29,656 bases of DNA from an uncultured Collinsella sp. (GCA_900542965.1 UQPY01000027.1:1-29656); one strand, 5' to 3'. Shown: positions 12,603-20,962, counted from the stretch's first letter. Notes: a model not told the origin generated them from the sequence alone. Made by a program: numbers and translations.

Positions 12603-15600
12603 TTAGTTGATACGGATCTCGTCGTTTGCAGCGAGCGCCTGCATAAGGCGGGAGCGCAGGTCGTCCACGTAGCGCTCCACGTCCTCTGCGGACAAGAGAC
12701 GACTCGGCTTGGCCAGATCGGCGCGGCGTACAGTCTTGATCTTGCGCTGGGGCTTGGGCGCGGGCACGGGAGCAGACGATGCGGCGCCCTTGTTGGAGAC
12801 CTTCTTGACCACCTCGCCCGTACTCATGACCTCGGTGGTGCGGCGCTCGTTGTCCATACGCACGCGGGCCTCATCCACAGCGTCGTACATCTCGTTGGCC
12901 GCCGCACTGAGCCAGTCGCCCCAGTTAGTTGCAACAACGCTCAGTTCGTTGAGACTTTGAGCGCTGTGGGCACGGTTTTTGAACGACTCGTATTTGGTGC
13001 CGGCGTCTGCTATGGCATCCTTGGCCTGATTGACAAAGCCCTTTTGACTCTCGGCCTGCGTCCGCAGGTCTTGCAGATCGCTCTCGATGCGACACAAAAA
13101 CTCATTGCGGCGGATGCCCAACAGCTTTTTCATGTCATCCTCGACGGGATCCATAAGCGGCTGCAGGTCTTTAATACGGCCGTAGGGCTTGGGATCTTTG
13201 AGGATCTCACGAACCGTCGCCACGTTCTCCACCGCACCGGGAATGTCATCGGAGGCATACTCGATACCCTCGGTGCGGCTCAAGAAATCCTTGGCGTGGT
13301 CAAACGCTGTTCGTTGGTTGGACTCGAAGAACTCAGCCACCTTGTCAAAGTCTTCCTTGGCATCGAGCAAGCGCTCCTCATGCTTGGTGAACGTGGTCAA
13401 GAACGCCTCGGACTCGTTCTGGTCCTTAAGGACGTCGGCCACCTCCGAGCGCATCTTCTCGCACTCGCTCTCGCCAGGATACGGATAGAGCGGTTTGATG
13501 CCCGTATAGTAGTCGCGTGCCATGGCGAGGCACGACTCGCGCAAGTCCTCAAGGCGCTCCTTGAGCTCGACCACGAGCCTATCCTCGTTGGAGGGCACGG
13601 TCTTGAGATCAAACAGGTCACACATGAGTTCGCCCGTGGCGCGCAGCAACCGGTCGCTCATGCGCATGCGCAAGCGCACCTGAGCCTTATCGGCATCCTT
13701 GCGCAGGAGCGCCACCATGCGGCTGTCGTTAGCTTGAACCGTCTGACCGCCAAACAGCACCTGCGCGCGCTGCTCCACCACAAGCTGCGTCACCACATTT
13801 GCGATGTCGACCTCGCGCCAGCCAAAGGGCCTTTGCTGGTACTGGCGCTGGATATCGCCCATAGCGGTATCCAGGTGGCGCTGGTGCTGCACTTTGAGGT
13901 AGTCCTCGACCTCTTTGAGCGCACGCGTGTTACCTGCATCCATGCCAGCGAGCCCCACTTGAACGTTGCCCACCAGAGTAGAGCGAATATCGGAATCGCT
14001 CGTGACCGGCGCGCCGATATAGTCGGCCTTTTCAAAGACCACATCGCACAGCTGCGCCAGCACCTGCTCAAAGACCTGAGCGGGTTTGGCAGCACGGATC
14101 TCAATCATGCGCCCGTTGACGGCGCATCGTGCATGGAGCACCGCCTCAGCCAAAAGGGCGTCAGCCTCTTTCTCGTTAAAGTCCTTCTCGCGCATTTTGG
14201 CCTCGACAATCTGGCGGGTACTCGGCGGTAGCTCCTGCAGATTGCGCGTCTGGGCGTACATGCGAATCTTAGCGGCGTTGACGAGTGGGGCCCAATAATC
14301 CACCTCGTCGCTCAAGGCCACGATGGCCTTATCCACGGATTTCAATGCCAGCTCGGCATCGTCCGAACGGCCCAGATCGCTGGCCATGGTCACCACGGAA
14401 AGTTCCATGCCGCCCATGCTGGTACCGTGGATTGAGCCGTCCACATAGCGGTCAAACGGAAAGTCGTTGGCCCCGCGGTTGAGTTTGCGCGCAGTGTAGA
14501 TGCTTTCGAACAGGCGCTTCTTGATGTACTCAATCACCTTCGCGTTGTCGATCGGGGTGCGTGCGATCTCCTGCGCTATCTCCTGCTCCTCATCGGTGAG
14601 GAAGCTATAGGTATCGCCCTGGCGTGCCACGTAGCTCTCGCGCTCCAAGCGGGCGAGAGATTCCTTGACGCGGTCCTTAAGGGCGCGCTTGTCCACGTCC
14701 AGGCTATCGATCATAAGGATGGAGATGTTCTCGACCGTGGCCTTGACGTAGCCGATGTAGCGGATCAAGTACAGGAGCTTAAGCACCCGGACATCGTAGC
14801 TCTCAAGACCCTCTGCGTTTTCAGCCGCGCGCTCCGCACAGACGACGACCTGAATGATGCCGTGCTCCAAATCCTTGGAGATAGTGTCGAAGAAGCACCA
14901 GAACGGCACGAGTGCACCGGTCTGGTCATACTGGATGGCCTGAGCGCTCTCCTGGAACGCGCTCAGCATGGAGCGCTCGCCCGTTGACATGTGCTTAGCC
15001 TTGACACCGTGCTTGCGCACCTCGGTCATCACGTCGGGCAGGAGCTTAAACTGGTAGCCCACAAACGGGTAGCTGGCCACAAAATCCTTGGAGTTGGCGT
15101 AGCCGGCAAGGTCGGAGCGCGAGCCACCCTCAAAGGTAAAGTTGTTTTTAAGCACGGCGGCGTCTTGCTCGTAGACCTGTGCAAGCATATCGGCCGCCGG
15201 CGCGGTCTTCTCGAGCACACGGCGCTGGATGACCTCGTCCACGCTGGAGCTGGAGAGCGAAAGGCGGGTATTGAAGCGGCCCTGGATCTTTGAAAAGTCG
15301 TTGCCCACGGGCAGGCTCAGGTTGTCGATGGCCTCCTGGCTCGTAACCATCACCCACACGCGGCCACCGCAGGCAGCACCCAGCTCCTCGACGATGGTCT
15401 GAAGACTCAGCATAAGGCTTGGGTCCTTGTCGTTTGTAATAAACTGACCCACCTCGTCGACCATAAAGAGCAAACGGAAGTTGCCGCCGTGGGCCGCTGC
15501 CTGAGCGTCTACGTAGTCCTTGACCTTTTTGGCAAAGACATCAGGGGCCAAAACCTCGTCCTCAGAACCCTCGAGCCAGTTCCATGCGGCCTTTTCGCTC

Positions 15601-16265
15601 ATGCCGAGCACGCTCTGCAGCACCTCGACGACGTCGTCCTCAAAGTAGCTGTAGGTGTCGCGGGTCTGGAGCCAGGACTCGCCGTTGACGCGCTCAAAGG
15701 CCTCGCGGAACTCCTGGGTCTTGCCCAGGGAATCGATGTGGTCCTCGAGCTTTGCAAGCTTTAGGTCCTCGCCGTAGAAGCCGCGCGCCTCGTAGAACAT
15801 GCGCTCAAAGCCGCGAAGCAGCGCCGTGGGGGCCGTATCGCCCTGCTTCCACTGGCCCGCCTTGCTATCGATGTTAAAGAGGATAGCTTGCGTGGGCACC
15901 GAGCAGGCGCGCTCCATGGCAGCCGCGACCATTGGGTCGACGATCTTGCCGTCAAAGTAGCGGATGGCGTTCTTACCGCCGATCTGGCGATTCTCGAGCA
16001 GGTAGCTCAGCATCTTGAGGAAGTGCGATTTACCGGAACCGAAGAAACCACTGATCCACACGCCGATCTTGTCGGTGCGCACATCGATGGCATCGCCGTA
16101 GGCCTTGAAGAACGTGGCAAAGTGCCTCTGCAACTCGCGCGTCACCACGTACTCGTCAAGCTCCTGGCGGATGGACCCATCTTTTGAATCCTGGACCTTG
16201 ACCACGCCGTTGATGGAGCGGTTGATGTCTTTTGCAAAGAGGTCGCGAATGATCGTGTTGTCCAT
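12603..16265 (-). CDS. brxC: BREX protein BrxC (large P-loop ATPase)
   Basis: A 1220-aa protein of the usual BrxC/PglY length. The N-terminus (MDNTIIRDLFAKDINRSING) is typical of the family. Walker A is GFFGSGKS (73-80) and Walker B FMVDE (267-271). The C-terminal half is largely helical, with coiled-coil stretches around residues 880-1150, and ends in a conserved-looking AEDVERYVDDLRSRLMQAL segment. BrxC is a core BREX component whose ATPase is related to ORC/Cdc6-type enzymes; it is needed for defence and probably assembles with BrxB and PglZ. ATG 16265 has AAAGGAG seven bases upstream. It lies 78 bp after brxB. Confidence 0.94.
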   Translation of the reverse strand: MDNTIIRDLFAKDINRSINGVVKVQDSKDGSIRQELDEYVVTRELQRHFATFFKAYGDAIDVRTDKIGVWISGFFGSGKSHFLKMLSYLLENRQIGGKNAIRYFDGKIVDPMVAAAMERACSVPTQAILFNIDSKAGQWKQGDTAPTALLRGFERMFYEARGFYGEDLKLAKLEDHIDSLGKTQEFREAFERVNGESWLQTRDTYSYFEDDVVEVLQSVLGMSEKAAWNWLEGSEDEVLAPDVFAKKVKDYVDAQAAAHGGNFRLLFMVDEVGQFITNDKDPSLMLSLQTIVEELGAACGGRVWVMVTSQEAIDNLSLPVGNDFSKIQGRFNTRLSLSSSSVDEVIQRRVLEKTAPAADMLAQVYEQDAAVLKNNFTFEGGSRSDLAGYANSKDFVASYPFVGYQFKLLPDVMTEVRKHGVKAKHMSTGERSMLSAFQESAQAIQYDQTGALVPFWCFFDTISKDLEHGIIQVVVCAERAAENAEGLESYDVRVLKLLYLIRYIGYVKATVENISILMIDSLDVDKRALKDRVKESLARLERESYVARQGDTYSFLTDEEQEIAQEIARTPIDNAKVIEYIKKRLFESIYTARKLNRGANDFPFDRYVDGSIHGTSMGGMELSVVTMASDLGRSDDAELALKSVDKAIVALSDEVDYWAPLVNAAKIRMYAQTRNLQELPPSTRQIVEAKMREKDFNEKEADALLAEAVLHARCAVNGRMIEIRAAKPAQVFEQVLAQLCDVVFEKADYIGAPVTSDSDIRSTLVGNVQVGLAGMDAGNTRALKEVEDYLKVQHQRHLDTAMGDIQRQYQQRPFGWREVDIANVVTQLVVEQRAQVLFGGQTVQANDSRMVALLRKDADKAQVRLRMRMSDRLLRATGELMCDLFDLKTVPSNEDRLVVELKERLEDLRESCLAMARDYYTGIKPLYPYPGESECEKMRSEVADVLKDQNESEAFLTTFTKHEERLLDAKEDFDKVAEFFESNQRTAFDHAKDFLSRTEGIEYASDDIPGAVENVATVREILKDPKPYGRIKDLQPLMDPVEDDMKKLLGIRRNEFLCRIESDLQDLRTQAESQKGFVNQAKDAIADAGTKYESFKNRAHSAQSLNELSVVATNWGDWLSAAANEMYDAVDEARVRMDNERRTTEVMSTGEVVKKVSNKGAASSAPVPAPKPQRKIKTVRRADLAKPSRLLSAEDVERYVDDLRSRLMQALAANDEIRIN

Positions 16266-16343
16266 GGGTGCTCCTTTGGGTTTGGGAACGTTATGGCAAA
16301 GGATTGTTGCCGGCGGCAGGGACTTGTCTGCGGGGAGCCGTGC

Positions 16344-17036
16344 TTACGAGATATCGATGGCGCGGTAGTAGTTGTCGGCCGGCAGACGGTTAAAGAGCTG
16401 GAAAGAAGAGCCGTTGAAACTGCCCGGATAGGCGGCGACCACAGGCACCTCATCAAAATCCGCAAGCATGCAGTGGAGAAGCGTGTGTATGCGAAAGAAC
16501 GGGAAAACCTCGCCCGCGCCGGTGATGAGAACGACGTCTCCAGGCGCGTGCGGCTCGGTCTGCTCAAGGATGTACGCGGCGACTTTCTCGGCCGAGGCGA
16601 ACTTGGCCACGTCCTCGAGCACGCGCTGGGTACCGCGGCGCTCCTCTTGGTGCGGGATAGCCTTGAGGACACGGCGCTTTTCGAGAATTGCCAGCACGGC
16701 GTCGTAAAGGTTCACGACCTTGAGCGTGCACGGAAGCTTGTCGGCCTCGGCATCGCGTGAAAGGGTGTCAAATAATGCACGCGCCTCAAACTCCAGCGCG
16801 GGGTCATAGCAAAAGGTGTGGAAGCCGATCTCATTGCCTATGCCCTTGTTGGCCAAAAAGTCCTCGCTGCACAGGCACTCGCGCAGAAGCTGCGCACGGC
16901 GCTCAAATTCCTGACAGACGCGCTCGGAGCGGGCATGCGCCGCCACGACGCTCTTGCGAGAATGGATGCCGATATTGGTGGTGAGATCGGTCGCCGGGGT
17001 GATAACAGGGTCGACGGCGCTTTTGACGGGAGCCAC
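16344..17036 (-). CDS. brxB: BREX protein BrxB (DUF1788)
   Basis: A 230-aa protein. The C-terminal half shows the DUF1788 signature: VLITGAGEVFPFFRIHTLL followed by PVVAAYPGSFNGSSFQLF and NYYRAIDI. BrxB is a small core component of type 1 BREX with no known enzymatic activity. The best start is GTG 17036, one base after the brxA stop at 17038, with weak binding-site bases (GGGCGG) inside the end of brxA, so translation is probably coupled to brxA. Any shut-off of brxA translation would therefore also lower BrxB. Confidence 0.9.
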   Translation of the reverse strand: MAPVKSAVDPVITPATDLTTNIGIHSRKSVVAAHARSERVCQEFERRAQLLRECLCSEDFLANKGIGNEIGFHTFCYDPALEFEARALFDTLSRDAEADKLPCTLKVVNLYDAVLAILEKRRVLKAIPHQEERRGTQRVLEDVAKFASAEKVAAYILEQTEPHAPGDVVLITGAGEVFPFFRIHTLLHCMLADFDEVPVVAAYPGSFNGSSFQLFNRLPADNYYRAIDIS

Positions 17037-17037
17037 G

Positions 17038-17688
17038 CTACATCACCGCCCTGCCGGTAAGGGCCGCGATAAGCGACTGCTCGCCCAGCTGAACCAAGGC
17101 TCGCTCGACATCGGAATCGAGGAAGAGTGGTGACAGGCGCTCGGACTCCGGGCCCTGGCCCTCGCCGATAAGGCCGGCATGGCGGAGCGTCTGGCGGAGC
17201 GAGCCCTTAATGCGCTTGACCGTGGCCTCAGTCCAGCGGGCCGCGTCCGGATACTCCGTGGTAAAGCGTGTCATAAAGGCGTTGAGGTCAACCGCCGTAA
17301 AGGCATAATCGAAGTTTTGTAGGCGCTCCCCTACCTCGACGAGCACCAGCTCGCGCACGATATCGTAGCGGCAGATCATGCTGTAGAAGATGGCCTGGTC
17401 CGCCTGCGTTGGAGTGCCGGATGCCATGAGCCTGGTTAGGGATGACGCAGCCTCGACGGCGGTTTTGGGGTCGATGCCGCGCGCGGCGCATACGGCGTCC
17501 GTGGACACCATGGCGTCAAGGCGGCGAAGGCACACGGTTGCGCGGTTGGCGACCATGCGCTCCGTGGGATATTGAAAGAGGTTCTCGCTCTTTACGCGTA
17601 CAATGACCTGCTCGTCGCTTGCGCCCCGCATACGAAGGGCAGCGACGATGCGCATCTCATGCGGGAGGAATTGCTCGCGGGTGAGCAC
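17038..17688 (-). CDS. brxA: BREX protein BrxA (DUF1819)
   Basis: A 216-aa protein matching the size, position and general pattern of DUF1819/BrxA, a DNA-binding protein with winged-helix-like modules and the first gene of type 1 BREX operons. Recognition rests mainly on the operon order plus the N-terminal LPHEMRIVAALRMRG helix and the C-terminal SPLFLDSDVERAL. The start is uncertain. GTG 17688 uses the last G of a ten-G run and has no separate ribosome binding site. A GTG at 17722 with GGAG eight bases upstream would be better placed, but it is in frame only if the G run has 9 or 12 bases. ATG 17655 is a weak internal alternative. This makes brxA a candidate for on/off switching of the whole operon. 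Confidence 0.85.
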   Translation of the reverse strand: MLTREQFLPHEMRIVAALRMRGASDEQVIVRVKSENLFQYPTERMVANRATVCLRRLDAMVSTDAVCAARGIDPKTAVEAASSLTRLMASGTPTQADQAIFYSMICRYDIVRELVLVEVGERLQNFDYAFTAVDLNAFMTRFTTEYPDAARWTEATVKRIKGSLRQTLRHAGLIGEGQGPESERLSPLFLDSDVERALVQLGEQSLIAALTGRAVM

Positions 17689-17697
17689 CCCCCCCCC
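17688..17697 (-). repeat. Homopolymeric G(10) tract at the brxA start
   Basis: Ten consecutive C on the plus strand (G on the coding strand). The last G is the first base of the GTG start codon used above. Runs of this length are prone to slippage. From GTG 17722 to GTG 17688 is 34 bases, out of frame at ten G and in frame at nine or twelve. Confidence 0.85.
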
Positions 17698-17717
17698 GAA
17701 CGCTTTTTGTGGTTACA

Positions 17718-17745
17718 TCCACAGTACACGCTCCAAGGGTGTCAA
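17718..17745 (-). promoter_or_regulatory. Possible brxA promoter
   Basis: TTGACA (17740-17745) is a perfect -35. The best partner at 16 bp is GTGGAT (17718-17723), which is poor. A second TTGACA at 17838-17843 has only T-rich sequence at -10 distance. Either could serve, possibly with an activator. If the GTG at 17722 is the real start, the upstream promoter must be used. A TGTGG/CCACA inverted repeat (17708-17723) lies just before the G tract. Confidence 0.3.
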
Positions 17746-17844
17746 AGGCTGTCACAAGTGCGCCGCAACCCGGCAGGCAGGCGCGGCGCACATGACAATA
17801 ATCATACCTGTTGGTAAAAAAGTTACCACGCCCAGAGTGTCAAA
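17727..17844. repeat. Pair of imperfect direct repeats in the brxA leader
   Basis: CACGCTCCAAGGGTGTCAAA (17727-17746) and CACGCCCAGAGTGTCAAA (17827-17844) begin exactly 100 bp apart and differ by two small gaps and a substitution. Each includes one TTGACA (-35 type) on the minus strand. They may be two binding sites for one regulator or two copies of a promoter element. Confidence 0.5.
17759..17790. repeat. Inverted repeat upstream of brxA
   Basis: TGCGCCGC (17759-17766) and GCGGCGCA (17783-17790) are perfect 8-bp arms with a 16-bp spacer, lying between the two direct repeats. Possible operator or RNA hairpin. The rest of the 17698-18029 gap holds TGTTGAGCAACA (17845-17856), another short palindrome, and no gene. 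Confidence 0.4.
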
Positions 17845-17989
17845 TGTTGAGCAACAAAATTTAATCCGGTTAACGGTCATTTTCGCAGCTTAGAAACTTT
17901 AACGAGGTCGCCCCAAATCATACTTGCCAGACAACCGCGCTTACGAATGCAGGCACGCACACGCCCAACGCCACCCTTCGCTACACTCA

Positions 17990-18017
17990 ACATAGAGTTC
18001 TACATATGATTCTATGT
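17990..18017 (+). promoter_or_regulatory. Inverted-repeat operator over the promoter of the small antitoxin-like gene
   Basis: ACATAGA (17990-17996) and TCTATGT (18011-18017) flank TATGAT (18005-18010), a good -10 sequence. An inverted repeat spanning the promoter directly before a small antitoxin-like gene fits autoregulation. No clear -35 is visible, so a second factor or an extended element may be needed. Confidence 0.4.
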
Positions 18018-18029
18018 AAGGAGTTTCAT

Positions 18030-18203
18030 ATGCCTGTCGTAAAGCCTATTTCCGATCAGACGCGCGCGCTAACTACCATTCAGGAACGCGAAGATCACAT
18101 TCAACGTACCATCGCTCATGGTTACGACGACCTCACCAGCGGTCGTGTGCGCCCCTGGAAACAAGCGAAGGCCGAGGCGGATCGGATGCGAGCCTCGAGA
18201 TAA
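18030..18203 (+). CDS. Small Phd/YefM-like antitoxin protein without a visible toxin
   Basis: A 57-aa protein from ATG 18030 with AAGGAG seven bases upstream. It begins MPVVKPISD, very like the N-terminus of Phd/YefM-type antitoxins, and ends with a charged helix (LTSGRVRPWKQAKAEADRMR) like their toxin-binding tails. It is shorter than typical members (about 80 aa). No toxin gene follows: the next gene is serC, 131 bp on. It may be a remnant, an orphan regulator, or a partner for a toxin elsewhere. It lies upstream of, and divergent from, brxA, the position used by BREX regulators such as BrxR, but it is not a BrxR homologue. Function uncertain. Confidence 0.6.
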   Translation: MPVVKPISDQTRALTTIQEREDHIQRTIAHGYDDLTSGRVRPWKQAKAEADRMRASR

Positions 18204-18334
18204 GCCCTCCCCCATGTAACCATCCTGTAAATCATAGCGGCGCAGTCGAGTTTTACCGTGATGCGGTCGCGCCTGGCGCTCCACTGTGCTAAAGTATCCC
18301 GAACGTTCAAACGACTACGAGGGGGAACTAGAGG

Positions 18335-19459
18335 ATGGCACGTGTGCACAACTTCTCAGCTGGCCCGGCCGCGCTGCCCACAAGCGTGCTCGCCGAGATC
18401 GCCGACGAGATGATGGACTACCGCGGTTGCGGCATGTCCGTGCTCGAGGTGAGCCATCGATCTAGCATGTACCAGCAGATCATCGACGACGCCGAGGCAA
18501 CCCTGCGCCGCCTGCTGAGCATCCCCGACAACTACCGCGTCCTGTTTTTGCAGGGCGGCGCCACGCTGCAGTTTGCGGGCATCCCGATGAACCTCATGCG
18601 CCGCGGCCGCGCCGGCTACGTCGTGACCGGCAACTTTGCCAACAAGGCGTACAAAGAGGCCGCCAAGTACGGCGAGGCCGTGCTGCTCGCGAACTCCGAG
18701 GACACCAACTTCGACCACATTCCCAACATGGCCGACATCAACGCGCGCATTGCCGCCGAGGCCGCGGGCGACGGGCTCGACTACGTTTACATCTGCCAGA
18801 ACAACACCATCTTTGGCACCATGTTCCACCAGCTGCCCGATTGCGGCGACGTACCGCTGGTCGCCGATGTCTCGAGCTGCTTTTTGTCGCAGCCGCTCGA
18901 CGTCGAGCGCTACGGACTCATCTACGCCGGCGCGCAGAAAAACGCCGGCGCCGCGGGCGTGACCGTGATCATCGTGCGCGACGACCTGATCGCCGACGGT
19001 CCGGCCTTTGCGCAGACGCCGCAGTACCTGGACCTTAAGACCCAGGCCGCCAAGGGTTCCATGCTCAACACGCCCAACACTTTTGGCATATACGTGTGCG
19101 GCAAGGTGTTCCGTTGGGTTGAGCAGACCGGCGGACTTGCCGCCATGGCCGAGCGCAACTGGGCCAAGGCCAACCTGCTCTACGACCTGCTCGAGAACAG
19201 CAAACTATTCCACGGCACCGCGCAGACAGACAGTCGCTCCATCGCCAACGTCACGTTCCGTACCGGCGATGCCGACCTCGACGCCGCCTTTGTCGCGGGC
19301 GCGGCAGAGCACCAGATCCAAAACGTCAAGGGCCATCGTCTCGTCGGTGGCATGCGCGCCAGCGTGTACAACGCCGTCACCATGGAGGACGTGCAGGCGC
19401 TGGCCACATACATGAAGGACTTCGAAGCGCAGCATAGTTTGAGTCCGCGATCTAACTAG
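18335..19459 (+). CDS. serC: Phosphoserine aminotransferase SerC
   Basis: Converts 3-phosphohydroxypyruvate and glutamate to O-phosphoserine, the second step of serine synthesis, and can also serve pyridoxal phosphate synthesis. The 374-aa protein has the class V aminotransferase pattern: N-terminal HNFSAGPAALP, SHRSSMYQQI, FLQGGATLQFAGIPMNL, and Lys202 in AGAQKNAG as the pyridoxal-phosphate Schiff-base lysine. Length is normal for the family (about 360). ATG 18335 follows GAGG closely, and GAGGGGG lies about eight bases further upstream. serA follows after 70 bp, forming a serine operon. Confidence 0.95.
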   Translation: MARVHNFSAGPAALPTSVLAEIADEMMDYRGCGMSVLEVSHRSSMYQQIIDDAEATLRRLLSIPDNYRVLFLQGGATLQFAGIPMNLMRRGRAGYVVTGNFANKAYKEAAKYGEAVLLANSEDTNFDHIPNMADINARIAAEAAGDGLDYVYICQNNTIFGTMFHQLPDCGDVPLVADVSSCFLSQPLDVERYGLIYAGAQKNAGAAGVTVIIVRDDLIADGPAFAQTPQYLDLKTQAAKGSMLNTPNTFGIYVCGKVFRWVEQTGGLAAMAERNWAKANLLYDLLENSKLFHGTAQTDSRSIANVTFRTGDADLDAAFVAGAAEHQIQNVKGHRLVGGMRASVYNAVTMEDVQALATYMKDFEAQHSLSPRSN

Positions 19460-19529
19460 CCCGCAACCCGCGGGCCGACCAGCCACTTCAAACCACTTGT
19501 TTTAGACAAACCTGCTAAGGAGTTTTTCC

Positions 19530-20693
19530 ATGCGTAAGATCAAGACCATCGACGACATCACTAAAGACGGCAAAGTCGAGTTTGGCGAGGGCTACGAGTT
19601 TGTGGGCACCGCCGAGGAGGCCGACGCCATCCTGATGCGCTCGACCGACCTGCACGGCTACGAGCTGCCCGAGGGCATCCGCGCCATCGCCCGCTGCGGC
19701 GCCGGCGTCAACAACATCCCCGTCGAGGAGTACGCCAAGAAGGGCGTCGTCGTCTTTAACTCCCCCGGCGCCAACAGCAACGCCGTCAAGGAGCTCGTCC
19801 TGGGCATGCTGGTGCTCTCGAGCCGCGGCGTAGTGCAGTCGATGAACTGGGTGCGCGACAACGCCGACGACCCCGAGATCCAGGTCGATGCCGAGAAAGC
19901 CAAAAAGGCCTTTGTGGGCCGCGAGCTCAAGGGCAAGCGCATCGGCGTCATCGGCCTGGGCAACGTGGGCTCCAAGGTCGCCAACGCCTGCGTCGATCTG
20001 GGCATGGACGTCTACGGCTACGATCCGTTCATTTCCGTCGAACACGCATGGGTGCTGAGCCGCGAGGTGCAGCGCGTGGGCACGCTCGAGGACCTCTGCC
20101 GCGGCTGCGACTACCTCACCGTGCACGTGCCCAGCAAGGCCGACACCATCGGCATGATTAGCACCGAGCAGATCAACCTGCTGGCCCCGGGCGCCGTGCT
20201 CATCAACTACGCGCGCGAGACCATCGTCGACGAGGACGCCATCGACGCCGCCCTGCGCGCGGGCAAGCTCAGCTGGTTTAGCTGCGACTTTGCCACGCCC
20301 AAGACCGTCAAGATGCCCAACACGTTTATCACCACGCATTCGGGCGCCGGCACCGGCGAAGCCGAAGCCAACTGCGCCGACATGGCCATCAGCGAGCTCA
20401 AGGATTACCTGGAAAACGGCAACATCGCGCACAGCGTCAACTACCCCGCCTGCAGCATGGGCAAGGCGCGCGCCGCGAGCCGCATCGCCTGCCTGCACGC
20501 CAACGTGCCCAACATGATCGGCCAGATCACGGCGATCCTGGCCAAGGACAACGCCAACGTGCAGCGCATGACCAACGAGTCTGCCGGCGAGAACGCCTAC
20601 ACCATGTTCGACACCGACGAGCACCTGGACAGCAGCACGATTGAGGCGCTTAAGCAGATTCCGTCGATGTATCGCGTGCGCGTGATCAAGTAG
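19530..20693 (+). CDS. serA: D-3-phosphoglycerate dehydrogenase SerA (ACT-domain type)
   Basis: Oxidises 3-phosphoglycerate with NAD, the first step of serine synthesis. The 387-aa protein has the Rossmann motif GLGNVG (142-147), catalytic Arg229 (NYARETIVDE) and His270 (THSGAGTGEAE). A C-terminal ACT-like domain (about 315-387, beginning VPNMIGQITAILA) is the usual site of serine feedback. The loop that carries the catalytic Glu in other enzymes is shortened to DFATPK here, with no Glu at the expected place. ATG 19530 has AAGGAG seven bases upstream. It is co-oriented with serC and closed by a strong terminator. Confidence 0.93.
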   Translation: MRKIKTIDDITKDGKVEFGEGYEFVGTAEEADAILMRSTDLHGYELPEGIRAIARCGAGVNNIPVEEYAKKGVVVFNSPGANSNAVKELVLGMLVLSSRGVVQSMNWVRDNADDPEIQVDAEKAKKAFVGRELKGKRIGVIGLGNVGSKVANACVDLGMDVYGYDPFISVEHAWVLSREVQRVGTLEDLCRGCDYLTVHVPSKADTIGMISTEQINLLAPGAVLINYARETIVDEDAIDAALRAGKLSWFSCDFATPKTVKMPNTFITTHSGAGTGEAEANCADMAISELKDYLENGNIAHSVNYPACSMGKARAASRIACLHANVPNMIGQITAILAKDNANVQRMTNESAGENAYTMFDTDEHLDSSTIEALKQIPSMYRVRVIK

Positions 20694-20733
20694 CGTCGGC
20701 GCCAAGCCTGCCAGACAGGCCATGAAGCCCATT

Positions 20734-20770
20734 CGGCCCCCGTTTTCACGAAACGGGGGCCGATTTCGTT
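20734..20770 (+). terminator. Intrinsic terminator of the serCA operon
   Basis: CGGCCCCCGTTT (20734-20745) pairs perfectly with AAACGGGGGCCG (20751-20762), with a 5-nt loop, followed by ATTTCGTT. A smaller hairpin, GCCTG/CAGGC (20706-20720), precedes it. Confidence 0.85.
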
Positions 20771-20787
20771 GCTCCGGACGACTTTAG

Positions 20788-20962
20788 AAATGATACCCAG
20801 AACAAGTTTTTTCGGATAATCGACAGTAAGACCCAAATCACCAAGCGCACCCCTTTTGATAAACAACTTTATCAGGGACTTTAGTGGGTAATAATCGATT
20901 TCTATATGCCGAATGTAAGTTGACTGTCCATTTTCCGAAACAACTTATTCTAGATAGCATTT
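20788..20962. repeat. MITE-like element: 40-bp imperfect terminal inverted repeats around a central hairpin
   Basis: The left arm (20788-20827) and the reverse complement of the right arm (20923-20962) agree at 33 of 40 positions, including TTTCGGA and GACAGT blocks. The middle holds a perfect TGATAAA/TTTATCA hairpin (20857-20874). The whole 175-bp stretch is AT-rich against GC-rich neighbours and has no gene. This is the structure of a miniature inverted-repeat element. The two flanking bases on each side do not show a clear target duplication. A long structured RNA is the alternative. I see nothing further in 20963-21041. Confidence 0.5.

Larger units (their letters stand above)
1345..17688 (-). 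other. Type 1 BREX phage-defence operon with a split pglX
   Basis: Eleven genes on one strand in the canonical order brxA-brxB-brxC-pglX-pglZ-brxL. One extra gene sits inside pglX and two follow brxL. Gaps between genes are mostly 1-80 bp, so they are probably co-transcribed. Known type 1 BREX systems block phage DNA replication and methylate one adenine motif in host DNA through PglX. All six core components are recognisable here. Confidence 0.93.

Noticed and set aside
12957..14231. 424-aa plus-strand frame
   Set aside because: Entirely antisense to brxC, whose family match is secure.
19515..20732. 405-aa minus-strand frame
   Set aside because: Antisense to serA; Ala/Val/His-rich composition with no domain.
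20597..20866. 89-aa minus-strand frame after serA
   Set aside because: It spans the serA terminator and the left arm of the inverted-repeat element, with no ribosome binding site.
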